A stretch of DNA of 16,118 bases. Source: JAQVUB01 sp033809415. Its GTDB lineage: Bacteria > Verrucomicrobiota > Lentisphaeria > Oligosphaerales > Oligosphaeraceae. The translations under genes and the position numbers were made by a program. The number at the start of each line of letters is the position of its first letter. Positions within the stretch are counted from its first letter, which is position 1. The stretch spans positions 1 through 16,118 of the forward strand of contig JAPXLT010000089.1 of NCBI GenBank assembly GCA_033809415.1, read 5' to 3'. This document shows, one piece after another, positions 1 to 6,379 of the stretch. The notes under the pieces are model-generated. The model ran no database searches, had not been told where the DNA came from, and saw only the letters and a program-made list of their open reading frames with translations.

Positions 1-53
1 AGGATGGAGAGAATGAATTCATCGGGATTCATTTGGCTTGCTCCTTATTGAGA

Positions 54-151
54 GGGTGCAGGGTGCAGGGTGCAGGGTGAAGGGTGAAGGGTGAAGGGTG
101 AAGGGTGAAGGGTGTCACTTGTCATTTGTCACTTGTCATTTGTCAGGGTGC
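54..151. repeat. Heptamer tandem array (14 units)
   Basis: Fourteen 7-bp units run without a phase break. Three GGGTGCA, five GGGTGAA and one GGGTGTC are followed by alternating ACTTGTC and ATTTGTC, and the array ends with AGGGTGC. Two different heptamer families are thus joined in one register. A second array of the same GGGTGCA/GGGTGAA family lies at 4693-4804. It resembles cyanobacterial short tandemly repeated repetitive (STRR) heptamers in style only. Positions 1-53 and 152-234 show no gene. Confidence 0.9.
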
Positions 152-234
152 GTTTAAAAAGTGGCGCAACCGTCCCGGTTGTGATGGTGCCTTTTGTCTT
201 TTCCCGCTGAATGACAGGGTGCAGGGGGCTGGCT

Positions 235-261
235 CTGTCCGACCAGTCCGACTTGTCCGAC
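235..261. repeat. Nonamer repeat (3 units) abutting the ilvB stop
   Basis: Three 9-bp units, CTGTCCGAC, CAGTCCGAC and TTGTCCGAC, end three bases from the ilvB stop codon at 265-267. The core GTCC plus CGAC/CACC is shared with the nonamer arrays at 4822-4947 and 5108-5161. No Rho-independent terminator for ilvB is visible here. Confidence 0.7.
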
Positions 262-264
262 AGA

Positions 265-1932
265 TCATGCTTTGAGGATGATGTCTTTGATTGTTCCGTC
301 TGGTGGGATCATTGGCAGGACTTTTTCATCTTCGTCGATCATTGCTTCGATCAGTACCGGGCCTTTGGCGGCAAAAGCGGCTTTGACTGTTTTATCGAGT
401 TCTTCCAGTTTTTTGACCCGGAATCCTTTTGCACCAAAGGCTTCCGCCAGTTTGATGTAATCGGTTTGGCGTTCCAGGCTGGTTTGAGAGTAGCGCTTAG
501 CAAAGAACAGGGACTGCCACTGCCGCACCATGCCCAGCGCATTGTTGTTCAGCAGAACAATCACCAGCGGCAGCTGATTGGACACTGCCGTGGCCATCTC
601 ATTCATGTTCATGTGGAAGCTGCCATCACTGGTGAACAACACCGTCTTCTTCTTTCCGTTGGCAATACAAGAACCGATTGCCGCACCCATGCCAAACCCC
701 ATTGTCCCCAAACCGCCGGAAGTAATGAAAGTACGAGGCTTGGAAAAGCGATAGTACTGCGCAGTCCACATCTGATGCTGACCGACATCCGTGCAAACAA
801 CCGTGTCCTTCGAAGCATGACGATTCACCGCATGAATGACCATTTCCGGATTCAGCGTATTCTTCGCCATTTCGAGATGATTGTCCGGACAGTTCCGGAT
901 GCTCTCGACTTCCTGATGCCAGGACTTGCGTTCCGTCGATGGCAATTCCGCAAGTAGTTTTTTCAGCACGCATCTGACATCTCCGATCAGGGACACAAAG
1001 GCCGGGATGTTCTTGCCGATCTCAGATGGGTCAATATCGATATGGATGACTTTCTTGTCTTTGATGAATGCAATTTTATTGCCGGTGGCACGATCCGAAA
1101 AACGGGTACCGATGGCAATCAGCAGGTCCGCTTTCGAGGTTACTTGGTTGGCGGCAAATTTGCCGTGCATTCCGGTCATGCCCAGAAAGCGCGGATGATC
1201 ATGGCTGACCGCCGACAAACCCATCATACTGCTGGCAATCGGAGAATCAATCTTCTCGGCCAATTCGAGCAGCTCTTTGGTGGCATTCGAGCCAATCGTG
1301 CCGCCGCCGGTGTAAATGCAAGGGCGCTGGCATTCCCGGATCAGCTTTACCGCCTGCGCAAAAGCCTCTTTGCCATTGCGGTAAGCTTGCTGGGGCGCTG
1401 CAATGGCCTTGGGTTCATAGTCACAGTCGGCTTGCTGGATGTCCTTCGGAATATCCACGAGCACCGGCCCCGGGCGGCCGCTGCGGGCAATTTCAAAGGC
1501 CTCCCTCAGCACATCAGCCAGCCGCGAAACATCCTTGACGATGTAGTTATGCTTGGTGATCGGCATCGTTATACCGGTAATATCGACTTCCTGAAAGCTG
1601 TCCTTGCCAATTGCGGCACAAGTTACATTTCCGGTGATGGCAACCACTGGCGAGGAGTCAAGATAAGCATTCGCGATCCCGGTGACCAGGTTTGTCGCAC
1701 CAGGTCCGGAAGTCGCAATTACTACACCGACTTTTCCGGTTACCCTGGCATACGCATCCGCTGCGTGCGACGCGCCTTGTTCATGGCAGGTCGTGTAATG
1801 GTGAATCCGGTCACTGTGCTTGTACAGTTCATCATAGATGTTCAGAACTGCGCCGCCAGGATAACCGAAAACAGTGTCCACACCCTCCTCGATGAGAATG
1901 CGGATGACCATTTCTGCTCCTTTGATTTTCAT
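265..1932 (-). CDS. ilvB: Acetolactate synthase, large catalytic subunit
   Basis: This enzyme is acetohydroxyacid synthase, which condenses pyruvate with pyruvate or 2-oxobutyrate using ThDP, Mg and FAD. It is the first common step of valine, leucine and isoleucine synthesis, in the cytoplasm. The 555 residues match the family length. Near the N-terminus are VFGYPGGAVL and HEQGASHAADAYAR (ThDP-activating Glu51), then SGPGATNLVTGIANAY. In the C-terminal ThDP domain are FTSDGSFHMNMNEMATA and NNNALGMVRQWQ. The usual GDG of the ThDP/Mg motif reads SDG here (codon AGT). I chose the ATG at 1932 because GGAGA sits a few bases upstream and the protein then begins MKIKGAE, as in homologues; an in-frame ATG at 1944 would add four residues and has a poorer ribosome-binding site. 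No ilvN regulatory subunit follows downstream, where only repeats lie. An attenuator leader precedes the gene. Confidence 0.97.
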   Translation of the reverse strand: MKIKGAEMVIRILIEEGVDTVFGYPGGAVLNIYDELYKHSDRIHHYTTCHEQGASHAADAYARVTGKVGVVIATSGPGATNLVTGIANAYLDSSPVVAITGNVTCAAIGKDSFQEVDITGITMPITKHNYIVKDVSRLADVLREAFEIARSGRPGPVLVDIPKDIQQADCDYEPKAIAAPQQAYRNGKEAFAQAVKLIRECQRPCIYTGGGTIGSNATKELLELAEKIDSPIASSMMGLSAVSHDHPRFLGMTGMHGKFAANQVTSKADLLIAIGTRFSDRATGNKIAFIKDKKVIHIDIDPSEIGKNIPAFVSLIGDVRCVLKKLLAELPSTERKSWHQEVESIRNCPDNHLEMAKNTLNPEMVIHAVNRHASKDTVVCTDVGQHQMWTAQYYRFSKPRTFITSGGLGTMGFGMGAAIGSCIANGKKKTVLFTSDGSFHMNMNEMATAVSNQLPLVIVLLNNNALGMVRQWQSLFFAKRYSQTSLERQTDYIKLAEAFGAKGFRVKKLEELDKTVKAAFAAKGPVLIEAMIDEDEKVLPMIPPDGTIKDIILKA

Positions 1933-1959
1933 GCTGTTCTCCATTCGCCAGTTTTATGC

Positions 1960-1994
1960 AAAAAAAAACCCGCGGCTTGCTTTGCCGCGGGTTT
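1960..1994 (-). terminator. Attenuator terminator hairpin in the ilvB leader
   Basis: Read on the minus strand, AAACCCGCGGC pairs perfectly (11 bp) with GCCGCGGGTTT across a 7-nt loop, AAAGCAA. A run of nine T's starts within the second arm. This is a canonical Rho-independent terminator, but it lies 28 bases before the ilvB start and 15 bases after the stop codon of the leader ORF. That position marks it as an attenuator, not the end of a gene. Confidence 0.9.
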
Positions 1995-2046
1995 CTTAAC
2001 TTCTGCCTGTTATTTCACACAAAACTTAAGAGGCTCTGGCAAAGCA
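1978..2046 (-). promoter_or_regulatory. Candidate antiterminator pairing in the ilvB leader
   Basis: The leader RNA segment UGCUUUGCC (2046 to 2038, codons 24-27 of the leader ORF) is the exact reverse complement of GGCAAAGCA (1986 to 1978). The latter spans the end of the terminator's 5' arm and its loop. Forming this 9-bp helix would break the base of the terminator loop. The segment lies just past the Leu/Val/Ile-rich codons 6-21, so a ribosome stalled there leaves it free, while a ribosome at the stop codon (2010-2012) covers or disrupts it. The complementarity is seen directly; the mechanism is inferred from enterobacterial ilv and leu leaders. Confidence 0.75.
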
Positions 2047-2117
2047 CGAAAGGCGATAACGCCCAGAAGGACGATAACGCCGCTAAGAATGCTAATTACC
2101 AGATTGCTTAAGCTCAT
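2010..2117 (-). CDS. Branched-chain amino-acid leader peptide upstream of ilvB
   Basis: This is a 35-codon ORF, ATG at 2117-2115 and TAA at 2012-2010, just upstream of the attenuator hairpin. It encodes 7 Leu, 5 Val and 4 Ile; residues 6-21 (LVISILSGVIVLLGVI) contain 12 branched-chain residues of 16. The codons used include CTG, CTT, TTA, GTT, GTC, GTA, ATC and ATT. The composition matches what is known of ilvB and ilvGMEDA leader peptides, whose translation measures charged tRNA supply. The peptide itself is probably a by-product with no function of its own. The ribosome-binding site is weak, with GGA about 15 bases before the start. An alternative is a small membrane protein, since residues 6-23 are hydrophobic, but the adjoining terminator and antiterminator make the leader reading much stronger. 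Confidence 0.85.
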   Translation of the reverse strand: MSLSNLVISILSGVIVLLGVIAFRALPEPLKFCVK

Positions 2118-2170
2118 GTACAAGGTCGTATCCAAATCAAAAAACAAACAAAAATTTCGGTAATGTGTAT

Positions 2171-2199
2171 ACCGTACAACAGCTTCAAATGCTTGTCAA
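2171..2199 (-). promoter_or_regulatory. Possible promoter of the ilvB leader
   Basis: On the minus strand a perfect TTGACA (2199-2194) is followed after 17 bases by TACGGT (2176-2171), a weak -10 matching three consensus positions. A better-looking TATACA at 2171-2166 is 22 bases from the -35, which is too far. Transcription from here would give a leader of about 50 nt before the leader-peptide ATG. Confidence 0.35.
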
Positions 2200-2376
2200 A
2201 TCAATTTTCAAAAAAATCTCATTTTATTTGACATTTTCCATGTTTTTGTCAGAATGTTCCATAGGATGAGGGACGGCACTCCCAAAAGTTTTCTCATAAA
2301 ACCAGTTGGAAACTTGATCTTACATGCTGTATCGTAAATAAACTTGAGTGTAATGTGTCAGTAAAGCTGGGTGATA
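2200..2376. other. Gene-free AT-rich spacer
   Basis: This stretch lies between the divergent ilvB leader and the first repeat unit. It contains an inverted repeat TGACA...TGTCA around 2229-2251 and no credible ORF, RNA gene or terminator. A TTGACA at about 2228 on the plus strand lacks a good -10 partner. Confidence 0.5.
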
Positions 2377-2454
2377 GTTTTTCGTACTACTATCACTCGA
2401 TTTCTTCTTTTTTGTGAAAGATTTTCGGAAAAGAAATCTACAAGTCATTGGCAC
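2377..2454 (+). repeat. Dispersed palindromic repeat unit, copy A
   Basis: This is the first of five copies of an approximately 80-bp element with the landmarks TTTTCGTACTACTATC, then CTTCTTTTTTGTGAAAGATTTT, then GAAATCT.CAAGTCATTGGCA (the dot is a variable base). The other copies are at 4991-5071, 6639-6713 (inverted), 6907-6976 (inverted) and 16037-16118. Inside it AGATTT and AAATCT can pair. In this copy GTGATAG (2371-2377) and CTATCAC (2390-2396) also flank its start. It encodes nothing recognisable. Confidence 0.85.
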
Positions 2455-2477
2455 GCAATTACTTGTCAAGCTAATCC

Positions 2478-2567
2478 GTCTGATTGTGGTGCCTTTACAA
2501 GGCACTGTCTTTGGGTGGGTTCCTCACCCCAGGGGTTAAGCATGGTTAAGCGCCTACGGCGCAAAGC
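2478..2567 (+). repeat. Hairpin repeat module H1, copy 1
   Basis: The module includes GTGCCTTTACAAGGCAC (7-bp stem, 3-nt loop), a GGGTGGGTTCCTCACCCC segment, AGGGGTTAAGCATGGTTAAG, and GCGCCTACGGCGC (5-bp stem, 3-nt loop). An inverted second copy lies at 6808-6893. Both copies directly follow the 3' side of an A-type palindromic unit, so the two modules form a composite of about 190 bp. The style resembles REP-like stacked hairpins; no transposase is nearby. Confidence 0.8.
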
Positions 2568-2570
2568 ATT

Positions 2571-2703
2571 GTACCGATCCGACCAATCCGACCGATCAGC
2601 TGTCCGTGTCCCGTCCGTGTAAAGTCCGTGTCCCGTCTGTGTAAAGTCCGTGTGGGTTGCGGGCGATCAGTCCGCGCCAAGTCCTTTCGGGCATTTCGTT
2701 GTT
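2571..2703 (+). repeat. Nonamer, undecamer and 28-bp module, copy 1
   Basis: Degenerate 9-mers (CGATCCGAC type, 2571-2600) are followed by units of GTCCGTGTAAA and GTCCGTGTCCC, then a 28-bp module at 2654-2681 that starts GGGTTGCGGG and ends CGCGCCAAG. The 28 bp are identical at 5203-5230 and, inverted, at 6233-6260. After the module, TTTCGTTGTT (2694-2703) is also shared with the second copy (5244-5253). The GH20 start codon is 112 bp beyond the module. Confidence 0.85.
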
Positions 2704-2792
2704 CAAAAAGAATTCCACACTTACCCAGGTTACTGACGTCTCACGCTTGAGTTATGCCTGTTTTTTAACCACGAAAGTAGTACGAGGAATCC

Positions 2793-4688
2793 ATGAAACT
2801 GATTTATGATCCAGCCAATGTCGCCCCGAATGTCGCTGCCCTGCTGAAGGAACTCGGCAAGGAATTTCCGATAGATGTCAAGGGCGATGGAATGCAGCTT
2901 GTTTTCAGTCCAGTTGATGATCCGCAACGGCTCTGTGTCCGGAAACAGGCAGGCGGCATGGAAATCGAATATGGCAAACTCTCTGCGGCTGCTCGTGGCA
3001 TTGGCTATGCTCTGTCTGGCACCGAGGCGGAAGAAGTACTGGATTTTGAAACGTACGCAATTCTTTTTGACTGTTCCCGCAATCCGGTATTGACCGTCCG
3101 CTATGCGCAGCATTGGTTGCGCCGCCTTGCCTTGCTGGGCTACAATATGATGATGCTGTATACCAAAGACGCCTACCAGCTGCCGGATGAACCGTATTTC
3201 GGCTATATGCGGGGTGCTTACAGCATCGATGAAATCAAGGCGATTGATGCGGTCGCCCAAGCCCTCGGCATCGAGATGATTGCCTCGATTCAGGCACTGG
3301 GGCATCTCGAGCCGATCTTGCGCTGGCCGGCATATGCCCATGTCAAGGATACCGACAATGTCATCCTGGTTGACTATGAGGACAGCTACAAGCTAATCCG
3401 CAAAATGTTGAATTTCTGGAGTGAGGCTCTGTCTTCACGCCGTATTCATATTGGCATGGATGAAACGCATGACCTGGGGCGGGGACGCTTTCAGGACCTC
3501 TATGGTCAGCAGAATGCTTTCGACCTGTACAATCGCCACCTAAAGCGGGTCTGCGGAATCTGCAACGAGTTCCAGCTGCGCCCGATGATCTGGAGCGATA
3601 TGTATTTTCGCCTGGGCAACAAGGACTTGAGCTATTACGATCTCGATACGAAGATTCCTGAGGAGGTCAAGGCGGCCATCGCCCCGGAAGCGCAGCTGGT
3701 CTACTGGGACTACTATCACCGCGATGAAGAATTTTACCGGAAGATGCTGCAATTGCATCGCGGTCTTGGAAAGAAACCCGTGGTCATGGCTTCCGGTGTC
3801 TGGACTTGGGTCAAGCTCTGGTACGATCACGAGATCACTACCGCTACTGTGCGCCCCTGCCTGAAAGCCTGCCGCAAAGAAGGCGTCCGCGAAATCATCT
3901 ATACCATGTGGGGAGATGATGGCGGATACTGCGAATTCGATTCCGCCTTTGCAGGATTGGCCTGGGCAGCCGATGAAGCATTCAATAAAAAGAGCGACGA
4001 CGACCGCATCGAAAAATTCTTCCACGGAATCTTCGGCACCAGCTACAAGCGTCAGCTGATTGCATCAGACCTGAACATTACGGTCAGGGATACGGACATG
4101 ACTGCGGAAAACCGGAAGCGCCATGGGAATCCACCCTGGCGCTTGAATGCCTCGATGGCGCTCTGGGATGACCCTCTGATGGGTATTGTCTGGCATGAAT
4201 ACCGCGCCTTCAAATCAACCGTCTGGGAGGAACACCTGGAATCTCTGAAGCAGATCATGGATGAACTCAATCCGCATCGCAGCACCGACTGGAATGCCGG
4301 CCATATCGATCATGCCTGGCATTGCGCAAATGCCCTCAAGTGTAAAATCGAATTCCGCCTCGAACTCTGCAAAGCCTACGCCAACCGCGATATGGCCGCG
4401 CTGAAAACGCTCAGCGAAGCAAAAACCGATGCCGTACTGGCAGCCATCGACGGTCTTTGCCAGTCATTCCGGCGCCAGTGGGTGCGCAGCTATAAATACG
4501 ACGGACTCGAGGTCATGCAGATCAAACTGGGCGGACTTAAGGAACGCTACCGCGAAACCAGCCGACGTATTCAGGAGTTGATCGAGGGCAAAATCACCTC
4601 AATCCCAGAACTGGAACTGCAACCCGATACCATGGGAGTCTGCGAGACCCGATATCGAATGGTGGCAACCGGAGGATGGTTTATTTGA
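2793..4688 (+). CDS. GH20 beta-N-acetylhexosaminidase, cytoplasmic type
   Basis: This is a predicted exo-acting hexosaminidase of glycoside hydrolase family 20, removing terminal GlcNAc or GalNAc from oligosaccharides by substrate-assisted catalysis. The 631-residue protein has an N-terminal alpha/beta domain (about 1-90), then a TIM barrel. The hallmark HIGMDE carries the catalytic pair Asp223-Glu224; ALGHLEPIL (168-176), GVWTW and MWGDDGGY are barrel-end active-site loops. There is no signal peptide, so it should work inside the cell. Its length and lack of a secretion signal recall the intracellular GH20C enzymes of streptococci. The start is supported by a GAGG seven bases upstream. The gene stands alone: nonamer/28-bp repeats lie upstream, and a heptamer array begins five bases after the stop, with no ordinary terminator. 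The precise substrate cannot be read from the sequence. Confidence 0.9.
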   Translation: MKLIYDPANVAPNVAALLKELGKEFPIDVKGDGMQLVFSPVDDPQRLCVRKQAGGMEIEYGKLSAAARGIGYALSGTEAEEVLDFETYAILFDCSRNPVLTVRYAQHWLRRLALLGYNMMMLYTKDAYQLPDEPYFGYMRGAYSIDEIKAIDAVAQALGIEMIASIQALGHLEPILRWPAYAHVKDTDNVILVDYEDSYKLIRKMLNFWSEALSSRRIHIGMDETHDLGRGRFQDLYGQQNAFDLYNRHLKRVCGICNEFQLRPMIWSDMYFRLGNKDLSYYDLDTKIPEEVKAAIAPEAQLVYWDYYHRDEEFYRKMLQLHRGLGKKPVVMASGVWTWVKLWYDHEITTATVRPCLKACRKEGVREIIYTMWGDDGGYCEFDSAFAGLAWAADEAFNKKSDDDRIEKFFHGIFGTSYKRQLIASDLNITVRDTDMTAENRKRHGNPPWRLNASMALWDDPLMGIVWHEYRAFKSTVWEEHLESLKQIMDELNPHRSTDWNAGHIDHAWHCANALKCKIEFRLELCKAYANRDMAALKTLSEAKTDAVLAAIDGLCQSFRRQWVRSYKYDGLEVMQIKLGGLKERYRETSRRIQELIEGKITSIPELELQPDTMGVCETRYRMVATGGWFI

Positions 4689-4692
4689 AATA

Positions 4693-4804
4693 GGGTGCAG
4701 GGTGCAGGGTGCAGGGTGCAGGGTGAAGGGTGAAGGGTGAAGGGTGAAGGGTGAAGGGTGAAGGGTGCGTGGTGCGTGGTGCAGGGTGAAGGGTGAAGGG
4801 TGCG
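4693..4804. repeat. Heptamer tandem array (16 units)
   Basis: Sixteen 7-bp units run in unbroken register: four GGGTGCA, six GGGTGAA, then GGGTGCG, TGGTGCG, TGGTGCA, two GGGTGAA and GGGTGCG. It is the same family as 54-151, including the same GCA-before-GAA order, and begins right after the GH20 stop codon. Long ORFs across it in several frames are products of the periodicity. Confidence 0.92.
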
Positions 4805-4821
4805 TTGGAGGTGTCCGTTTT

Positions 4822-4947
4822 CTGTCCACCCTGTCCACACCGTCCACCCTGTCCACCCTGTCCACACTGTCCACCCTGTCCACCCTGTCCACCCTGTCCA
4901 CCCAGTCCACCCAGTCCACCCAGTCCACCCAGTCCACCCAGTCCACC
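4822..4947. repeat. Nonamer tandem array (14 units)
   Basis: Fourteen 9-bp units follow without a break: nine of the CTGTCCACC type (with CTGTCCACA and CCGTCCACC variants), then five CAGTCCACC. Since nine is a multiple of three, all frames stay open and encode low-complexity peptides (such as WTG or CPP repeats) that are not genes. The unit is related to the CTGTCCGAC nonamers at 235-261. Confidence 0.92.
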
Positions 4948-4990
4948 CCCACATCCCGCACCGCCATCCGTCAAAGCGGCAGCCCCTTAA

Positions 4991-5071
4991 AAAATTTTCG
5001 TACTACTATCCTCAAACTTCTTGTTTTTTCAGAAAGATTTTTCTGGAAAGAAATCTCCAAGTCATTGGCAT
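4991..5071 (+). repeat. Dispersed palindromic repeat unit, copy B
   Basis: This is the second copy of the element described at 2377-2454, here starting AAAATTTTCGTACTACTATC and ending CCAAGTCATTGGCA. It contains CAGAAAGATTTTTCTG, which can fold with a 5-bp stem, and CCAAGTCATTGG, with a 4-bp stem. No H1 module follows; nonamers come next. Confidence 0.88.
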
Positions 5072-5107
5072 ACAGCCCTTTTAAGGTACCGCCAATTCTT
5101 GTCTTTT

Positions 5108-5253
5108 TTCTCCGACTGATCCGACCGATCCGACCGATCTACTTGATCCGTCCGATCTGTCGTCCGTGTAAAGTCCGTGTCCCGTCCGTGTAAAGTCCGT
5201 GTGGGTTGCGGGCGATCAGTCCGCGCCAAGTCTTTTCGTGTCTTTTCGTTGTT
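5108..5253 (+). repeat. Nonamer, undecamer and 28-bp module, copy 2
   Basis: Nonamers of the TGATCCGAC/CGATCCGAC type (5117-5161) run into GTCCGTGTAAA and GTCCGTGTCCC units and then the 28-bp module (5203-5230), identical to that at 2654-2681. The trailing TTTCGTTGTT is at 5244-5253. The module order is the same as in copy 1. It ends only 18 bases before the GH43-like start codon. Confidence 0.87.
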
Positions 5254-5271
5254 AAAAATTGGGCGGGGCGC

Positions 5272-6171
5272 ATGATGTTAACGAAAATGGATTTTGAAAA
5301 CTTTCGTTCTCCAATACTGTTGCGGGGAGATGCGCATACTGCCTATCGTGATCCAGCCGTCTTTTACCATGACGGAACCTTTTATTTCTACTTTACCAAA
5401 GTTGAAACGGAAGCGGACGGGAAAATCTTTCTTTATCTGGGTATGACTACCAGCCGGGACCTGCACAACTTCACGCCGGTTTGCAAACTCTCGCCGCGGG
5501 ATCAGTCCTTGAACTTTTCCAGTCCGGGCAACGTCGTCCGCCATCAAGGAAAATTTTATCTTTGCTGCCAAACCTATTGCCGTGAAAACGGTGAAAAGTA
5601 CGGCAACGCCAACTCCCGGATCTGGTTGCGAGAATCCTCCGACCTGTTGCATTGGGGCGAACCGCAGCTGATGCACGTCAAAGGCGATGAGGTGCCATCC
5701 GAGCAGATGGGACGGATGATCGATCCTTACCTGATTCAAAAGCCGGACGGAGAATGGTTTTGTTTTTTCAAACAGAATGGAGTTTCCTTTTCGCGTTCAC
5801 GCGATCTCCTGCATTGGGAGTTTTGCGGTAGCATCGAGTGTGGCGAAAATGTCTGTGTGGTGAAAGACGGAGCAGTTTACCGGATGTGGCACTCGCCCCA
5901 TAATGGAATCGGCGAGATGATCAGTCACGATCTTTTGCATTGGCGAGATACCGGCAAATTGATTACCTTGGGGCAGGAATATTGGCCCTGGGCACAAGGT
6001 CGGTTAACCGCAGGCTTTGTACTTGATCTGCGCAATATCGAGGCAGTCGGCAAGGCGTTGCTGTTTTTCCACGGCACCGGCCCGGAAGATGAAGAAGTTA
6101 TTTTTGACCAGTATGCCTGTATCGGATTTGCCTGGAGCGATGACCTGCAAAACTGGCAATTCGCCCGGTAG
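5272..6171 (+). CDS. GH43-like five-bladed beta-propeller glycosidase
   Basis: The protein has 299 residues and a five-bladed propeller fold of the GH43/GH32 type. Blade signatures repeat five times: SRDLHNF, SSDLLHW, SRDLLHW, SHDLLHW and SDDLQNW. Early in blade one is AYRDPAVFYHDGTFYFYF, with Asp27 in the position of the GH43 general base. Asp151 (MIDPYLI) and Glu215 (NGIGEMIS) fit the pKa-modulating Asp and general acid. It would hydrolyse an alpha-L-arabinoside, beta-xyloside, galactoside or similar; the sugar cannot be named. There is no signal peptide. An upstream in-frame ATG at 5206 lies inside the conserved repeat, so I place the start at the tandem ATGs at 5272/5275, after a G-rich GGGCGGGG. 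It is a single gene between repeat blocks. Confidence 0.82.
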   Translation: MMLTKMDFENFRSPILLRGDAHTAYRDPAVFYHDGTFYFYFTKVETEADGKIFLYLGMTTSRDLHNFTPVCKLSPRDQSLNFSSPGNVVRHQGKFYLCCQTYCRENGEKYGNANSRIWLRESSDLLHWGEPQLMHVKGDEVPSEQMGRMIDPYLIQKPDGEWFCFFKQNGVSFSRSRDLLHWEFCGSIECGENVCVVKDGAVYRMWHSPHNGIGEMISHDLLHWRDTGKLITLGQEYWPWAQGRLTAGFVLDLRNIEAVGKALLFFHGTGPEDEEVIFDQYACIGFAWSDDLQNWQFAR

Positions 6172-6212
6172 CGTACTCAGCAAGGTTCTTAACGCCCACA
6201 ACCTATTTTTTG

Positions 6213-6373
6213 TCCACGGAAAGCACGGAAAGCTTGGCGCGGACTGATCGCCCGCAACCCACACGGACTTTACACGGACTTTACACGGACTTTACACGGA
6301 CGGGACACGGACTTTACACGGACTTTACACGGACTTTACACGGACAACAAATCAGACAAATCAGACAGATCGG
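6213..6373 (-). repeat. Inverted 28-bp module, undecamers and nonamers, copy 3
   Basis: In plus-strand order: two CACGGAAAG 9-mers (6216-6233), then the exact reverse complement of the 28-bp module (6233-6260), then about eight ACACGGACTTT undecamers (with one ACACGGACGGG variant) to about 6345, then AAATCAGAC nonamers (6349-6366). Read on the minus strand the order is nonamers, undecamers, 28-mer, as in copies 1 and 2. It follows the 3' end of the GH43-like gene. Confidence 0.88.
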
Positions 6374-6379
6374 CATGTT

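Noticed and set aside
54..151. CRISPR-like array
   Set aside because: The units are 7 bp and contiguous with no spacers, and no cas genes are present.
1960..1994. The GC-rich hairpin as a plus-strand terminator
   Set aside because: The long T run follows the stem only on the minus strand, and no plus-strand gene ends before it.
1042..2163. Plus-strand ORF of 373 codons opposite ilvB (and a 248-codon one at 211-957)
   Set aside because: Both lie antisense to a certain gene with all catalytic motifs. The translations show no recognisable domain, and they start in unsuitable context.
4571..5193. Overlapping ORFs encoding WTG, CPP or STL repeats in several frames
   Set aside because: They are caused by the 7-, 9- and 11-bp arrays, which keep frames open. 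All frames on both strands are open at once, and there is no ribosome-binding site.
5206..5271. N-terminal extension of the GH43-like ORF to the ATG at 5206
   Set aside because: These bases belong to the repeated 28-bp module and its tail, which also occurs upstream of an unrelated gene. The family-like sequence begins only after 5272.
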